The position numbers and the translations under genes were made by a program. Below the pieces are notes generated by a model. It saw nothing but the letters and a program-made list of their open reading frames with translations. It did not search any database and was not told where the DNA came from. From NCBI GenBank assembly GCA_014904845.1, contig MU119294.1, positions 124,001-188,000 of the forward strand: 64,000 nucleotides of DNA, given 5' to 3'. Positions 23,751-35,523 of this stretch are shown piece after piece (position 1 is the first letter of the stretch; every line of letters begins with the position of its first letter). The DNA comes from Acephala macrosclerotiorum (taxonomy: Eukaryota; Ascomycota; Leotiomycetes; Helotiales; Mollisiaceae).

Positions 23751-24150
23751 ATGATGTTCTCAATCATTACTGTCCTCTTCGCCACCCTCTCTCTCACTGC
23801 CGCCGCAGCTATTCCCACCTCTGACGTCAAGCTCGTGGCCCGCGATAACTGCCCTGCCGGCACGTATCAGTGCTCAGGTTCTCAAGTCGTAAGTTTCCCT
23901 TCCTCCAGTATTTAGGAGACTTTCGACATCTTCTGGATTATCAAGGGATTTCCGCAGGATAAAGCTAACGAGTAAACAGCAAGTCTGCGGCTACGATGCC
24001 ACCGGAACCCTAAATTGGGAGATGGCTGCCGACTGCGGTTCTTCGATGCACTGCGATGGCACCAGCGGGACTTATGTCTGCATACCTGTATGTATCTCCT
24101 ATTCCACGCTAGATCTGAAAGTCTCTAACAACTGAAATTTCTAGCACTAA
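23751..24150 (+). CDS. Small secreted cysteine-rich protein (83 aa), effector-like
   Basis: Three exons: 23751-23888, 23980-24087 and 24145-24150. The introns (91 and 57 bp) have good GTAAGT/GTATGT donors, a GCTAACG branch site in the first and AG acceptors. The last exon holds only the codon for His and the stop TAA. Residues 1 to about 20 are a signal peptide (FSIITVLFATLSLTAAAA). A short propeptide ends in ARD, a plausible KEX2-like or signal-peptidase border, and six cysteines follow at 34, 41, 49, 65, 71 and 80, enough for three disulphides. The pattern NCPAGTYQCSG resembles widespread fungal small secreted proteins of unknown role, often listed as effector candidates. No enzymatic motif. 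Confidence 0.85.
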
Positions 24151-25632
24151 AGGAGGCTGACTCCTTCCCAGCGTGGAGGACTCCCGAGCGGACCAACGAG
24201 ATCTGAAGGCTTGATGCAAACTAGTAATATGGTGCTTCACTGGGTGTATTTTGTTCTTCTTATTGCGCTAGGACGAGCTGCATGGTTTTGTATGGGGTTT
24301 TTGGTACATTAGATGGTGCTCGTTGATTTATGCCTGAGTTTATTGAGAGATGTTTAAAAGAAGGGGATGTGGCACGTGATAGAACCTGGATTGAGAAATG
24401 AAGATGTATCACTGCAACCAAAAGATGCTGTTTTCATCGTGAAGACAAAGCTGAGCTTAACATTAGAAACAAACTGCCATTTGCAACTCTCTTCAACGCA
24501 CTTACGCAAACTCACGATGCGCTCCGACAGCTGAAATTAAACGTGTATATCTTCACAGATCACACGAAGCTCATTTCAACTCGAGAATGAAACAAATTAT
24601 CAACATCTCAGAAACTTTGAAAATTTCGATCGTTCATATTAGAAACTTACCAAAACTGCGACAGAAATCTAAGTTTTTTTTTATAACTTGATTCTAAGTG
24701 AAGCGTTGGAAGCGCCAAACTACCTCCTTATTAAGGACTTCCTTGCGGATCAACATACAGCAATTCAAACCTCGCACTCAACAAATTCAAATATCAAACA
24801 AAACAAAAAGCAACAATACAAGCCATCAAAAGCGCAAGCATTTCCCAACCTTTATCTCCAAAAATATCGTCTTTGAAAATCGCCCCTCCTAAAATTCATC
24901 GCAAAATAGAAATTTCTACAGAAAATCCCTCGACGAAATTTCCTCCACCTTTCGACTTTGGGGGGGAATTACCCGTCATTCGAGGGAAGTTGATTGCGAT
25001 GTGCAACAAAGGGGCCGTGCGCCAATGAGAGGGCTCCTTAGCGGCTATTTTTGGGTTGGTCACGAGTGAGGAGGAGGATGATGAGATGTTGAGACTGAAG
25101 GGTCAACGCTTGGTGGAATAGAGTGAATAGAGTATTAAAGGTATATGAATGTTTGAATTAGATTGGACTTCAAAATCGGTAAGTTGTCAAGACTCAAGAA
25201 GTTGAGTTTTCACGTGATAAAGCTGTTTCTCATGACAAAGTCATGAAGAAGCGAGGATCTTGAGATTGGTTGGTTGCCTAGAAAGCCACTTCCGATTTCA
25301 CTCCGGTGACATGAATCACAAATGCATCAAGAAGGCACAGTAATGTAGTGATGAAGAATGAATGAATTAATTCTATCTGCCACAAAAAAAAAAGACGCGG
25401 GGAAGACCCTCCAGCAGCCTCGACGTAAATCTGTCTAACAATCTGATAAAAACGCGTTCGCCAACGCAAAAGGGCAACGCTCAACCTCCAACCCATTTTC
25501 CAACGCCTCGCTATCAATTCCAAAAATGCTTCCCATCAATGCATGCTATACAAAAAGTTCACCCGCTCGCTTGCATCCCAAACCCAGGCATGATACATGA
25601 TACAAAGAAAAATCGTTCGACCCTCAACTCAT
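24151..25632. other. Intergenic, 1.5 kb
   Basis: Convergent 3' space. It has poly-T at about 24674, poly-A at about 25383 and purine-rich patches. The minus frame at 25278-25523 is not convincing. Nothing else seen. Confidence 0.5.
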
Positions 25633-26367
25633 TTACCATCCCCTCAAACTGTTTAACCGTCCAGAGTACGAGTACTCTGGCTCTTGTACTCGGACTGTTT
25701 TCCGAGCTGGAAGCGCCTTGATAAATGCTCCTGATGGTCGCTCCCACTGCGTCTTCTCCTTGTTAAAAACATTGACATAGTAGATCTCCCCTCTCTCCTC
25801 CCTCTCCTCCCAAGAGTTCTTCATATGAGCAACAATGTCCCCCAATTGTCTATCCGAGATGACTGACTCGTCGTATCGTGGAACTCTGATTGATTCTGGG
25901 GCGGTCTTCTTGAGAACTGGTCTTGGTGTCACAGTTTCGACTTTGGATTTGAGTCGACGACCGAGAGATTCGAAAGTCTCAGAGACGTCGAAATGGATCT
26001 TCACCCATCGTTCGTGGAGTTTTCTGAAGCCTGGGACTTCGACTGGGTCGCGTTCTCCTCGTCGCTTGTAAGCGATTTCGCTCAAGCGGGCTTGCACTGT
26101 CAATTGTAGTTCTCGGATTGAGTGGTTGAGATTTGTTCGTGAGACTTCATCGCCGAGATCCATTCGTGAGCCGACCGTTGATCGAAAAGTCTTGAATTGC
26201 GAATCGATTGATGTTGCGGAGGAGAGGATGTCGTGTTGGAGGAGGTCGAGGGCTTCGGTTTTGGAGCCTACCCGGCGGTTGGCGCGAATTGCTTGGCAGA
26301 GGTCGTCGCATTTTTCGAGCTCAATGATAAGCTGCAAGACTTGCTGCTTGAATGCTGTTGCAGACAT
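25633..26367 (-). CDS. WW-domain protein (244 aa)
   Basis: Single exon. The N-terminal about 170 residues are predicted mostly helical and charged (QVLQLIIELEKCDDLC...), without a known catalytic motif. Residues about 185-213 form a WW domain: SWEEREERGEIYYVNV then KTQWERPSG, with both tryptophans, the YY pair and the terminal proline present. WW domains bind proline-rich ligands, so it is likely an adaptor; partner unknown. A basic tail follows. The start at 26367 is the only ATG before the helical region and is preceded by a pyrimidine/poly-CA leader. Confidence 0.82.
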   Translation of the reverse strand: MSATAFKQQVLQLIIELEKCDDLCQAIRANRRVGSKTEALDLLQHDILSSATSIDSQFKTFRSTVGSRMDLGDEVSRTNLNHSIRELQLTVQARLSEIAYKRRGERDPVEVPGFRKLHERWVKIHFDVSETFESLGRRLKSKVETVTPRPVLKKTAPESIRVPRYDESVISDRQLGDIVAHMKNSWEEREERGEIYYVNVFNKEKTQWERPSGAFIKALPARKTVRVQEPEYSYSGRLNSLRGW

Positions 26368-28378
26368 TGTTGTTGGTGTTGTGTAGTAGGAGGATGTGGT
26401 TGCTGGGCTAAAGGACTCGTAGGAAGTAGTTGTTCTGTATATCTTCGACAGTTTGCCGGTGTTGAAGAGTAAACTTGAGTGAGGTTGGTTGTTGTTGATG
26501 AGAGTATTTGAGATGAGACTTGATGTCTTTGTATGAGTGGATGGATGCAGGAATAGGAATTGATCAATGAAGGGAATGAAGACATCTTATATATCGATCT
26601 AGAAACTGAAGTCTTGCAGTCCTAGAGGCCACCCCTGTAAAGGTTATGGTTGAAAGAAAAAAGTTGGAGTTTGGGCTGAGTCTCAGCCACACCCTTTCGT
26701 GTGGTTGCCGAAGAACGTTGCATGGGGTGCAAGTTGGGGCCGCCGTCATTAACCGCCTGGGAGGTGGCGGCAGCCGCCACAAAGGGCATGCGGATGGCGT
26801 CAATTGTTTCTGTTGCATGACTCTGGGATGACTACTTGCCGCCAAATAAGGCCACTTGTTTGGACGAAACGACAGTCTGGCGTCAAGAACTGCAGGTCAT
26901 TTGCAACGATTGTGGGTAGGGGTACATCAAAGAATGAGGGGAACCGGGTGTAGAGTCATATGCATCGCGACAATGCATGGCGGGATGGCGGCAGCAATGA
27001 GGTAGGGCTGGTTCCCTCCCGGGGAGGTATGTTGCGCATTGGCAGTCTGCCTTCTTGTTGCTGCGCAAGGCAGAATATGGCGAACCTGGTCTTGTGGAGA
27101 TGAAAGGGCAACGGTTCGCGAGGCAGTGCAGACCGAGTGGGTAGATTTGCTGTCAACCGCGATTAACTGACTGCATTTTGGTTTCTCTCAAGCGGCGATT
27201 TGTAAGAGTGGGTGTGGTGTTATTGGGAGTGAGGCAGTGCCGAGTCCGAGGTGGCTGACGAGCGCAAGCAAATTCGTCGATCGACGGCGTCCTATGCATG
27301 ACAGTAGGGAAAATTTGCTCGACCACCTCGTGCAGTGTGGCCGGGAGAGTTGGTTACGCGTGAAACCAAAAAGGCCTCAGACCTCGTCGAGCTGAAAGGT
27401 GGGCAGGGATCCGAGGGCCGTTACATCCGTCCAGAGCATGGTTACTGGCGCTGTCCGAGGTGTGGTTCTGACGTAGTAGCACCTTGGTGCTTACATTTGC
27501 AAGCGCACGCAAGCATTCTGTTGGAATGTGATGCGTCGAAACGGAGAAATGCTCAGCTGGTGGAGGGGCGATCGTATCGAGAGAGAAGCTTGGTTTCGCG
27601 CGCAACCAATTTGGCATCATCGCAACACCCTTACCATGAATAGACTGCAGGAAGTCGGCCAAGTCCGAGGGAGCGGCGACGGCGAAACCAAAGGGTCTGG
27701 TAGCGCTGACATTTGCTTGCGCATTATGCTTATCGCTTTCAAATTTGCTGTCGATCAGTCTCACTCCACTTGTTGAGTCGGCGCAGGCCAGATTTCTTAG
27801 TACGGTGTTCGTTGTGTTACTCTGATTATGCTGGGAAAGCCAGGCCCAACGGAAGGCAACAGGAATCGGGCGAAGTTGTGAAATCGATTTGTGATTGTGA
27901 CGTGAGACATTCTGGCCATCTCAGTAGGCAGCATCGAGTCCTGAATCTCGCATCACTGCTTTGGAATTCGCTGTTTGCGAATATTGGTTCCACCCAAATC
28001 TGATAGCTTTCAATTGCAACCCCGAGGTGCGGAACCCGCGTGGCAATGTGGTGGTTGTGGTGTTGTTATTGTTGTTTATGGCTACTTTGCATTTTCTGAG
28101 AGTTCTCAACATGTGACTGTCACGTGAGAAGAACAGAGTTGAATGTGTAAATGAGAGGTTCATAGAGCTATGGACAAGACCCTGTACCAAGGTTCATTCT
28201 AGAGTGCAGTGCATTGTCGAAATATTAGGTACTGCACAATTGATGAGAGTTGAAAAAAATACCACGTGCCGTCCTTATCATCAACACCATCCATTCCGAG
28301 AAGAGTATGCGACAGCGCAACCAAACACAAAATGACAACAGGTATGACCATAAGGCTGTTGTCCGTAGTCCCAGAAAC
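26368..28378. other. Intergenic, 2 kb, no recognisable gene
   Basis: Several overlapping frames of 60-136 codons on both strands (for example 27335-27643 plus, 27354-27764 minus) reflect a GC-rich stretch but match no family I know. It could be a very old decayed sequence. Confidence 0.45.
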
Positions 28379-30056
28379 ACCTAGTGGATGCAAACACAAT
28401 AATAGTAACCTGCAAAGAACTCTGTCCCACAATTAGCACCATTGGTCCCCAAAATCGCATTCCAAGCATACAAACCCGCAAGTGTGACGCCATCTTCCGA
28501 GCAAATAGAACGATAGCTCCCGCTAGGCGCATCCGCATGCTTAACACAAGTGCTTATAATCTCCGATTGGGTTGCAAAAGGGACGGCCTTGACCAACGTC
28601 GTTGTCGCAGAACTTGAAACACCAACATAATAATAATAACCAGCAAAGACATCCGTCCCAGAATTTGCACCGTTGGCGCTGAGGACCGCTTTCCAGAGAT
28701 AGAGATTGGCGAGGGGGTTTTTCTCGGAGATTTTCTCAGTTGAAGCGAAGAAGGGGGCAATAAGATCCTGGCGGTGCTTCAGCGTATGCCTTGTAGGTTG
28801 AAATGATACGTGATTGTGTTAAGGTATGGAGCTCAAATAGCCGCTAGCTGTTGAAGCAAGATTCGGTAACATCGTCGTATTCCCCATCCAGGCCCCTCCA
28901 GCCATCCCAATGTAGTAATAGTACCAAACATAAAGCTTTGCATTGACCAACTCCCAAGACCGGGTTCCAGACATACGAGTTGACATTCGAAACTGAGTTC
29001 TTACTTGCGAAGCTGGAGCAACCATCGCCGTTTTTGGCTTGGGAGAATTGGTTGCAAGTTAATTTTATCACGGCTCGTGCTAGGGCTGGGGCTGCAGTAG
29101 GGTTGAGACCAAGAGAGGTCACGATTTGAGATACCCGTAGTCCCCGTTATGCCTATGGGATTGGCGCCTCCTGATACCCAGCGCGCTTGAGAACCCGCAC
29201 CAGCGGAGCCTTGGGGACTGGGTTGCTACTGGTGCGCTTGAAGGTTATTCATTTGAAGTGTCGAAAGCCTGAAAGACGGGAGGAGGTACATCGAGGTGCG
29301 AGGACTTACTTGGCAGACGTATTGGCCTGCTTGCAAAGCATCACGGGTTCCGATTATGTTGGGTTCTAGGAAAGGAGCAGAGTTGAAGTGATGTTGCCGA
29401 TTGTTGAGTTTGCAGTCATCAGAGCTGCAAACGAAGCAGTGCGTCGAACATCGGCTCAACGCTTTCCGTAGAATTCTCTAATCAAAAGGTCAACCATGCC
29501 ATGTTGGGTTGCCAGGAACCTACATTAAGCTACGAGCCGGAAAACAAACCTCCTTCGAGTAACAATCCTGCCCTCCAGTAAATTGAATCAAATCGCTAGT
29601 CGTAACACAATGCATAAGACCAAGCCAACTTAGCATCTGATGTATAAACTCCAACACTCATGACAATCATCTGGCACGCAGAGGAGGGCACGTCAAGAGC
29701 GATGCCAATACAATAGTAAGTGTCTGCCCAAAGACCCATGCAGTTGACAACGACTGCTAGATTCCAGGGTGTGAAGTCGGTGAGGGTGATGCTGTGCTCT
29801 GCCGAGATGTTATAGCAAACATCACTTCTACAGCTTTGTAGAATCTGGTGCAAGAGGATACCACTCCTGTTTGTATGGGTGTTGGTGTTGTCAATGCGGA
29901 GCCGGTGGATGTGCGGAACGGGTTTGTGCTGCTTGCTGCTGCTGAGCCTGTGGCTACGGCTGAGGAGTCTGTGGGGTTGGAGAGGATTACAAACTCACGA
30001 ACAAACAAAAGGCGGGTGCTGTCCGAGAGGATTGAAAAAAAGGAAGTACGAGGCAT
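28379..30056 (-). pseudogene. Multi-LysM protein gene, decayed
   Basis: LysM modules bind chitin or related glycans and are often found in secreted fungal proteins. Remnants of at least four modules occur in order on the minus strand, but in different frames. Near 29830-29690: DVCYNISAEHSITLTDF then DTYYCIGI. Near 29370-29300: PNIIGTRDALQAGQYVCQ followed by a GTAAGT donor. Near 29060-28910: CSSFASKNSVSNVNSYVWNP then YYYYIGMAGG after a one-base shift. Near 28730-28640: NPLANLYLWKAVLSANGAN, FAGYYYYVGV. Last, 28520-28381: GVTLAGLYAWNAILGTNGAN, FAGYYYCV. The last two modules are similar to each other, indicating internal duplication. Missing cysteines, shifts between modules and no clear signal peptide make a functional product unlikely. 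Confidence 0.72.
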
Positions 30057-31364
30057 CCCATCGTTTCATGTAATTGAAGAAGTAAGAAGTGAATGATACG
30101 ACACATAGGGAATATACTACGTCAGAAGTGGAGAGACTTGGCAACTTCGGCTTGTATTCTCGACCTTGTGCCTATTATCGCTCTGTTATAAGTCGGCACC
30201 CTTAATCTAGTAGGCTTTTATGCACTTCAAGAGGTTTGAACCCACCTCGCCCGCAGCCTGCGTTGGTAAGGACTTCCTTTCTGGCCCTTTGTCATTGAAG
30301 AGTGCTGAATCTTGACTCGTGTAGTGAAGAGATGAATTCTCTCCGGCCATTGTAGTGAGTAACATCCAGTCCGTTCCTGTGTCTATTCTGCAAGGGCAAA
30401 TACGACTAAAGGATTTATGGATCGACAACGGTCATGTCTTGCGACTTGAAATCTCACTCGCTTGTTCGAGATCTGGGAAGCTGACATGGTTTTTCTAGTG
30501 GCAAGGTCACGACATCCCTGCAAATGGTCAAGCGTGGATCAGACAGTTTCCAGGATTAGAGAACGGCGGCGCTAGTCAACTCCTCAGAAACATCTGTCTA
30601 GAAAAACCAAAAATTTCAAGCACCAATCTCCGCTCGTTGGGCGGGTCTATCATCAATTGCAGGATGACGACTCACTACTCCGTCACAGAGATCATCACAT
30701 GGCTAGCACTCGTCCTGAAATTCGCTGGCGCTACAAACTTCGGTATTGGAGATCCGGACGGCCTTAGGGCAAATCTTTGCTGGCCGAAAGTCCTGATTGA
30801 TGATCTGGGCTGGGCATTGCTCACGAATGACGAGCGGTGCAACAATCACCCGGTATCAAAGCTTGCAATCGCAGGAGGCCTCTATCTCAACCCTCCAAGA
30901 GCAATATATACAAACGGAAAGATAAAGAACTAGGATTGGAACAAGCGTGATTTGGAGGTTCGAGAAATGGACGATTTTGACACTGACGATATTGTCTTGT
31001 TTGAAGGAAGCTCGACGCGCAAGACCACCGACGAGGAGCTGCGTGAGCAATCCGGTTTCCATAGATGGGTTGATGCAGAATGCTCTTCCGAGAACCAGGC
31101 GTTGGGCATCGAGTCAGCCATGATTTGTGAAGTGGGCAGGACCATGTCGGCGACCATTACAGCCACTACCACAACAGGTGTCACTGCACCCGCTCTTACA
31201 TCTACCTGGGACACTCGAGTCACTGGCGCTGTTTTCCTTCAGATTACGGAGATGCCGACACGTCCCAAGTTGAAACAACAATAGCAGTAAGAACTCCGAG
31301 AATTGCTTGACAGAGTCATTAGCAGATGAGCGTTGTCACCTGACAATATCTTTGTATGTCATGA
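30057..31364. other. Intergenic; one uncertain plus-strand frame
   Basis: A frame from about 30664 to 31284 is open except for one TAG at 30931-30933, and contains a hydrophobic start (EIITWLALVLKFAGATNFG) and a Thr-rich end. I cannot name a family, and it may be a broken gene or chance. Confidence 0.35.
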
Positions 31365-32153
31365 TTAGCAAACTTTCATTCTTGTTTTGGGACGATAGAG
31401 GCCATGTAATGCAATGTATGAATCCACTCGAATCTGCTTCTGCCACTTGATGACCAAAATCTTGCCTGCCGTAACCGATAGCGCTTGCCGGCCACCCACT
31501 CCCCTAATTCCCGGTTTAGACTTTGATATAAATCCTAGATGATTCCAATGATGCTCCGACATCTTGTCTTGGCAGGCAGCGAAGAACTCCGGTATGGGTT
31601 TGGTGGGGTAGAGATGCCAGATTGGGCCCTTTTGTTCGTCCGAAACCTGGGGTTGAGGGCTATTGAGCACTGAAAGTTGAGTGATTGTGCCTGTAGAGAT
31701 TTCAGCGAAGCCCTTTCCCAATACCATTAGGCTACTTACCAGCTTGTATATCAAGCAACAACCAATTTCCACATAGTTTCCCATTCGTCAAAGAGAACAC
31801 ATGATCTGGAAGTTCTAGACCTTCGCCCGCAGGTTCGAAGAGATAGCGTTTGCTTTCGTAATTTCCATCAATGTGCCTCAAATCCAGGGGATTGGTGTAA
31901 TTGATAGGCTTGGTGTCGTGGTACCAAAACCAGTTCTTGTCGTCAATGTATGGGAGGTGGGCGGGGAGATCGATCACAGCTTCAGATTGCCCATCTTGCG
32001 CCAGATTTGAAGATACTCTTCGGGCCAGCCAGAGGATGGTGGGGTCTTGATGGCAGTAATTGGGAGGAAAGGGTAAGTGGTAAGGAAGGTGTAGAAGTTT
32101 GAGATAGCGTTGACGATGAGATCGCGGCTCATTGTGGATGGGGATTGGGCCAT
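31365..32153 (-). pseudogene. Uncharacterised fungal protein, one frameshift
   Basis: From the ATG at 32153 the frame reads MAQSPSTMSRDLIVNAISNF and on to WPEEYLQIWRK, then a one-base deficit near 32003 ends it at a TGA. The neighbouring frame carries on smoothly (GQSEAVIDLPAHLPYIDDKN, WYHDTKPINYTNP) to a 49-bp intron (GTAAGT...CTACAG, about 31740-31692) and a second exon that ends at 31365 (KGPIWHLYPTKPIPEFFAAC). The family (HLPYID...WYHDTKPINY) is one I have a sense of from Leotiomycete genomes but has no known role. A single missing base could also be a sequencing error, in which case it is an intact gene of about 240 residues. Confidence 0.6.
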
Positions 32154-32454
32154 TGCGATGATATCTGGGATATAATCAGTACTTTAAAGAAGATATATAA
32201 GTAAAAGGAGGTGGACTTCGACGCGTGTTTTTCTCGTATTTGCGCGTACTCATCAATTAAGGTTTCCTAAGCGCCAACCTTCACTGTTGCGCAAATAAAA
32301 GATCAAACGAACGTTCCCCTCGTCCCCTCCTGCTTCTATCCTCAACAGCGACAGCATACTCAGCCTTTGCGTAGAGATTCTTCAATTGGCAGGTCGTGGA
32401 TGATGCACAAGAACCGAAGGACGTCTCAGCCACAGCCTTAGCACTTCGCTTGCG

Positions 32455-33912
32455 ATGCGATACAGGCTTCGAGCCCTCTGTCTCACTGTCTCGACATTCC
32501 TCCTCTATCTCTACATCACCAACAGGCTTCCAACCAGTGTCGCAGATCTCCATTCTTTCAATGGAATCGATAGCAATTACGAATATGGCGAGATATCGGA
32601 GACAGAAGGCTCATACGAGAGTATTCAATCGCTGTGGCAACATTGGAGCAATGTTATCTACAGGAATCGACCACAAACACAGCACATACATTTGAGCAGC
32701 AATGCGCATATTGTCAGCACGCCTTCCAATGACCACACGCCTCGAAAACCTCCTCATAATCGTGTTTCGAACTCCGAGGCCGATATTGAATCCCTACAAT
32801 CGTCGCATGCTGCTTTCTTCGAAACTCTGCAATCGGAGGTCATTGAGGTGGGGCATGTCTACAACGGCGCTGGAATTGTGACTGTAGGAGGAGGAGAATA
32901 CTTCGGGCCAGCGATAATTTCTCTGCATATGCTACGGAAGACTGGCTGTACCCTCCCGGTCGAGATATTCGTAGCAGACACCAGCGAGTACGAGCCTAGC
33001 CTGTGCGAAGACTACCTACCAAAATACGGAGCGACATGTCTTATTCTCTCGGACTTCCTGAAAGATGGGAATGGAGCGCATAGGTTCGAGGTGACGCATT
33101 ACCAGCTCAAATCTTTGGCCATGCTGTTTTCATCCTTTGCTGAAATACTGTATTTGGATAGCGACAGTATACCTTTGGTTGATCCTTCAACAGAGCTATT
33201 TTCTACGGAACCATATGCGTCTAATGGACTTGTCATCTGGCCCGATTTCTGGATCGCGACGGAATCTCCGCTGTTTTATAGTATTGCTGGTCTTCCTTCG
33301 TTTCCTTCAAATCTACCCAAGAGCTCGAGTGAAGCGGGGCAAGTCCTGCTGAATAAGAATACGCATATCAAGACTTTGTTGTTGGCTGTATATTACAATA
33401 TCTTTGGGCCAGAGTACTACTTTCCGTTATTGAGCCAGGGTGTATTGGGGCAAGGGGATAAGGAGACATTCATGGCTGCTGCTGTGGTGCTGGAGGCATC
33501 ATACTATCGAGTTAAGACGGGAGTTACCTCAATCGGTCGCAACAATGGGCACGAATTCAAAGGTAGTGCTATGATTCAATACCATCCATCTGATGACCTA
33601 CTTTCCTCTCAATTTCAGCAGAACGGGAATGCTACCGTGGTCAGACCAGCGTTCGTGCACGCCAATACTCCGAAGATGAACGCCGGGCATCTGGTTGATG
33701 AAGGCGATCTGTTCAATGTTAATGATCAGACACGGTTGAGGCTGTGGGGATCACAAGCGGAACAGGATATGGTCTTCGGTGTTGATTTAGAGAAAGAGGT
33801 TTGGGAGTGGTTAGTTAAGACGGGGTGTAAGTTGGAGAACGTGCTTGGGGAGTGGAAGGGAAGAGAGAGGTTGTGTAAGAGGCTGCAACAGCATTGGAAT
33901 GAATTATTTTGA
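32455..33912 (+). CDS. GT71 mannosyltransferase, MNN2/MNN5-like (485 aa)
   Basis: Golgi type II membrane glycosyltransferase that adds mannose branches to cell-wall glycans. Single exon. A short cytosolic tail is followed by a membrane anchor at residues 6-22 (RALCLTVSTFLLYLYIT) and a variable stem to about 120. The catalytic domain starts at GAGIVTVGGGEYFGPAI, with LRKTGCTLPVEIFVADTSEY and the metal-binding DSD of EILYLDSDSIPL; AGQVLLNK and GDKETFMAAA are further conserved blocks. Length is near normal for the family. Its start lies 300 bp from the divergent gene at 32153. Confidence 0.92.
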   Translation: MRYRLRALCLTVSTFLLYLYITNRLPTSVADLHSFNGIDSNYEYGEISETEGSYESIQSLWQHWSNVIYRNRPQTQHIHLSSNAHIVSTPSNDHTPRKPPHNRVSNSEADIESLQSSHAAFFETLQSEVIEVGHVYNGAGIVTVGGGEYFGPAIISLHMLRKTGCTLPVEIFVADTSEYEPSLCEDYLPKYGATCLILSDFLKDGNGAHRFEVTHYQLKSLAMLFSSFAEILYLDSDSIPLVDPSTELFSTEPYASNGLVIWPDFWIATESPLFYSIAGLPSFPSNLPKSSSEAGQVLLNKNTHIKTLLLAVYYNIFGPEYYFPLLSQGVLGQGDKETFMAAAVVLEASYYRVKTGVTSIGRNNGHEFKGSAMIQYHPSDDLLSSQFQQNGNATVVRPAFVHANTPKMNAGHLVDEGDLFNVNDQTRLRLWGSQAEQDMVFGVDLEKEVWEWLVKTGCKLENVLGEWKGRERLCKRLQQHWNELF

Positions 33913-34498
33913 TCCAGTTCACCCGCATCGAGCGTTTCTTATAGCTTTCCTCAACCCTCTCGCGCCCGTTGCGTGCCGATGACCTTGCTCTAGCAACGTA
34001 GTCACGCCCGATTATTCCCTAGATCCTGTCAAACTAGTTGCTTCTAGAGCAGACAACCATCATGTTCGTTCCAGTTTGGGCGATCATTACAAGGTTTGCT
34101 CTACCATTTTTGGATGTGTGGCCTCAGTATCTGGAACACTGAGGCCCACGACATGGGTTTTCAAGCGATGCCACTAGGACTTCCTTCCCCAAGCCACAAT
34201 TCCAAGCCTCGTGTGCCTCGGTTGACTGGCAAGACGCATAAATGTCAGCGAGTCTCCCAGATTTTTTCAATCTGCAACACAAATTTCTACCAGCTTCATC
34301 TCCAACGAAACGTCAGCACTCCTGAGCCGGATTTCCATCCAGCTCATTCTTTGATCTAAGTCGAATCAAAATTCGTCTTACTTTCACGATACAGAGAGGC
34401 TTCGGAGTCGTTCAAGCGCCATGCTGCTTCATCGTTATGCCTTTTCCCCTGGGGTCCTTCGATCGCTCTTTTACCGAAGAACCCCGGGATAATTTTGA
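33913..34498. other. Intergenic; promoter of C2H2 gene
   Basis: No frame of note. CT-rich leader (tttcccctgg...) before the next ATG. Confidence 0.5.
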
Positions 34499-35523
34499 AT
34501 GATGGACTCGCGCCATCTAAATCTCGCGGGAGATGCCCGATCCATCGATCGGGGAAATACTTTTCTTTTTATTTCGGAATTTGATGGTTTGTTACCTTTT
34601 CCCGAGGAACTTTCGCAAGAGTTGGATCGATTGTCTGCTTTTCACGAGGAACTCACGCACGCCGACCTCTCGTCAACCTATTCACCTTTTCCCGAACAGC
34701 AGGATCACTGCTGTTCACACCCTCTCGTAGAAGCTCCCCATCTGGAGGAGTTTCATGCCCATGCCTACGACGAAGCTCTACAACTCCCATTTCTGTACGA
34801 TTACGACGTTTCTTTTCCTTCCGATTCAAGTCACATCTTTGACATCGACTTCGAAATGATGAGGATTGATAGCATCATGGATTCATTTTTTCCCACTTCC
34901 CAGTCGCTGTTATCTGGCGCCGAAATGCCTCTCAACTTTAACGAACAGCCGTTCGCTTCCGATAATTTGTCTAGTGCAATGTCTGTCTCTTCAAGTACAA
35001 CATTGACTCCGACCCCTCACACCCAAGCCGAGCCTATTTCATCGCACGAGATAGCAGCTTCACAACCCCCACCACCCGCTTCAGACTCAGGATCTCCAAA
35101 CAGTTCGAGCACTCCAGCCAGCTCCTCCAACTTCTCCGGCTCCTCAGCGTACCTACGCACACCTCCTTCGATACCATGCTCATTCCCCGGATGCAATCGA
35201 CTATTCTCTCTACAACATGAATTGAAGTCAGTGCCCCTCCCCTCCCACTCCTCTTTCCCAACTCCCGCTGACTCACTGCCAGCCGACATCTCAAATCTCA
35301 CACACGTCCAAGCCAGTGTCCACATTGCGGACGCGGTTTTGAGACCTCGAAAGATGTCAAACGGCATGTCAATGATGTCCATGAGACGACGAAGCGGTTC
35401 TTTTGCTCTGTTTCGGATTGTCGATTTTCGAGGACCGCTGGGGAGGGGAGCGGATTTAAGAGGAAGGAGAATTGGAAGAGGCATGTGAGGAGTAAGCATG
35501 CGGACTTGGGGGGGATGGGGTAG
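34499..35523 (+). CDS. C2H2 zinc-finger transcription factor, three fingers (322 aa)
   Basis: Two exons, 34499-35226 and 35283-35523, across a 56-bp intron (GTCAGT...GCTGAC...CCAG) that lies inside the first finger. The N-terminal about 220 residues are acidic and Ser/Pro-rich, typical of an activation region. Fingers: CSFPGCNRLFSLQHELNRHL at about 227, CPHCGRGFETSKDVKRH at about 255, and CSVSDCRFSRTAGEG...NWKRHVRSKH near the C-terminus. The third has the longer loop seen in a fungal group of such regulators. The spliced product is preferred over the unspliced 329-residue frame, which loses fingers two and three. Target genes unknown. Confidence 0.9.

Noticed and set aside
27335..27776. Overlapping frames on both strands in a GC-rich stretch
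   Set aside because: Frames on both strands are equally open, as expected from base composition; none resembles a protein family.
30200..30275. Minus-strand GGTTCAAAC motif resembling a tRNA T-arm
   Set aside because: Stem and loop sizes are wrong and no D-arm or acceptor pairing was found.
30664..31284. Plus-strand frame interrupted by a single TAG, with hydrophobic start and Thr-rich end
   Set aside because: No family recognised, no intron that removes the stop, and no other sign of coding; kept only as a note in the intergenic entry.
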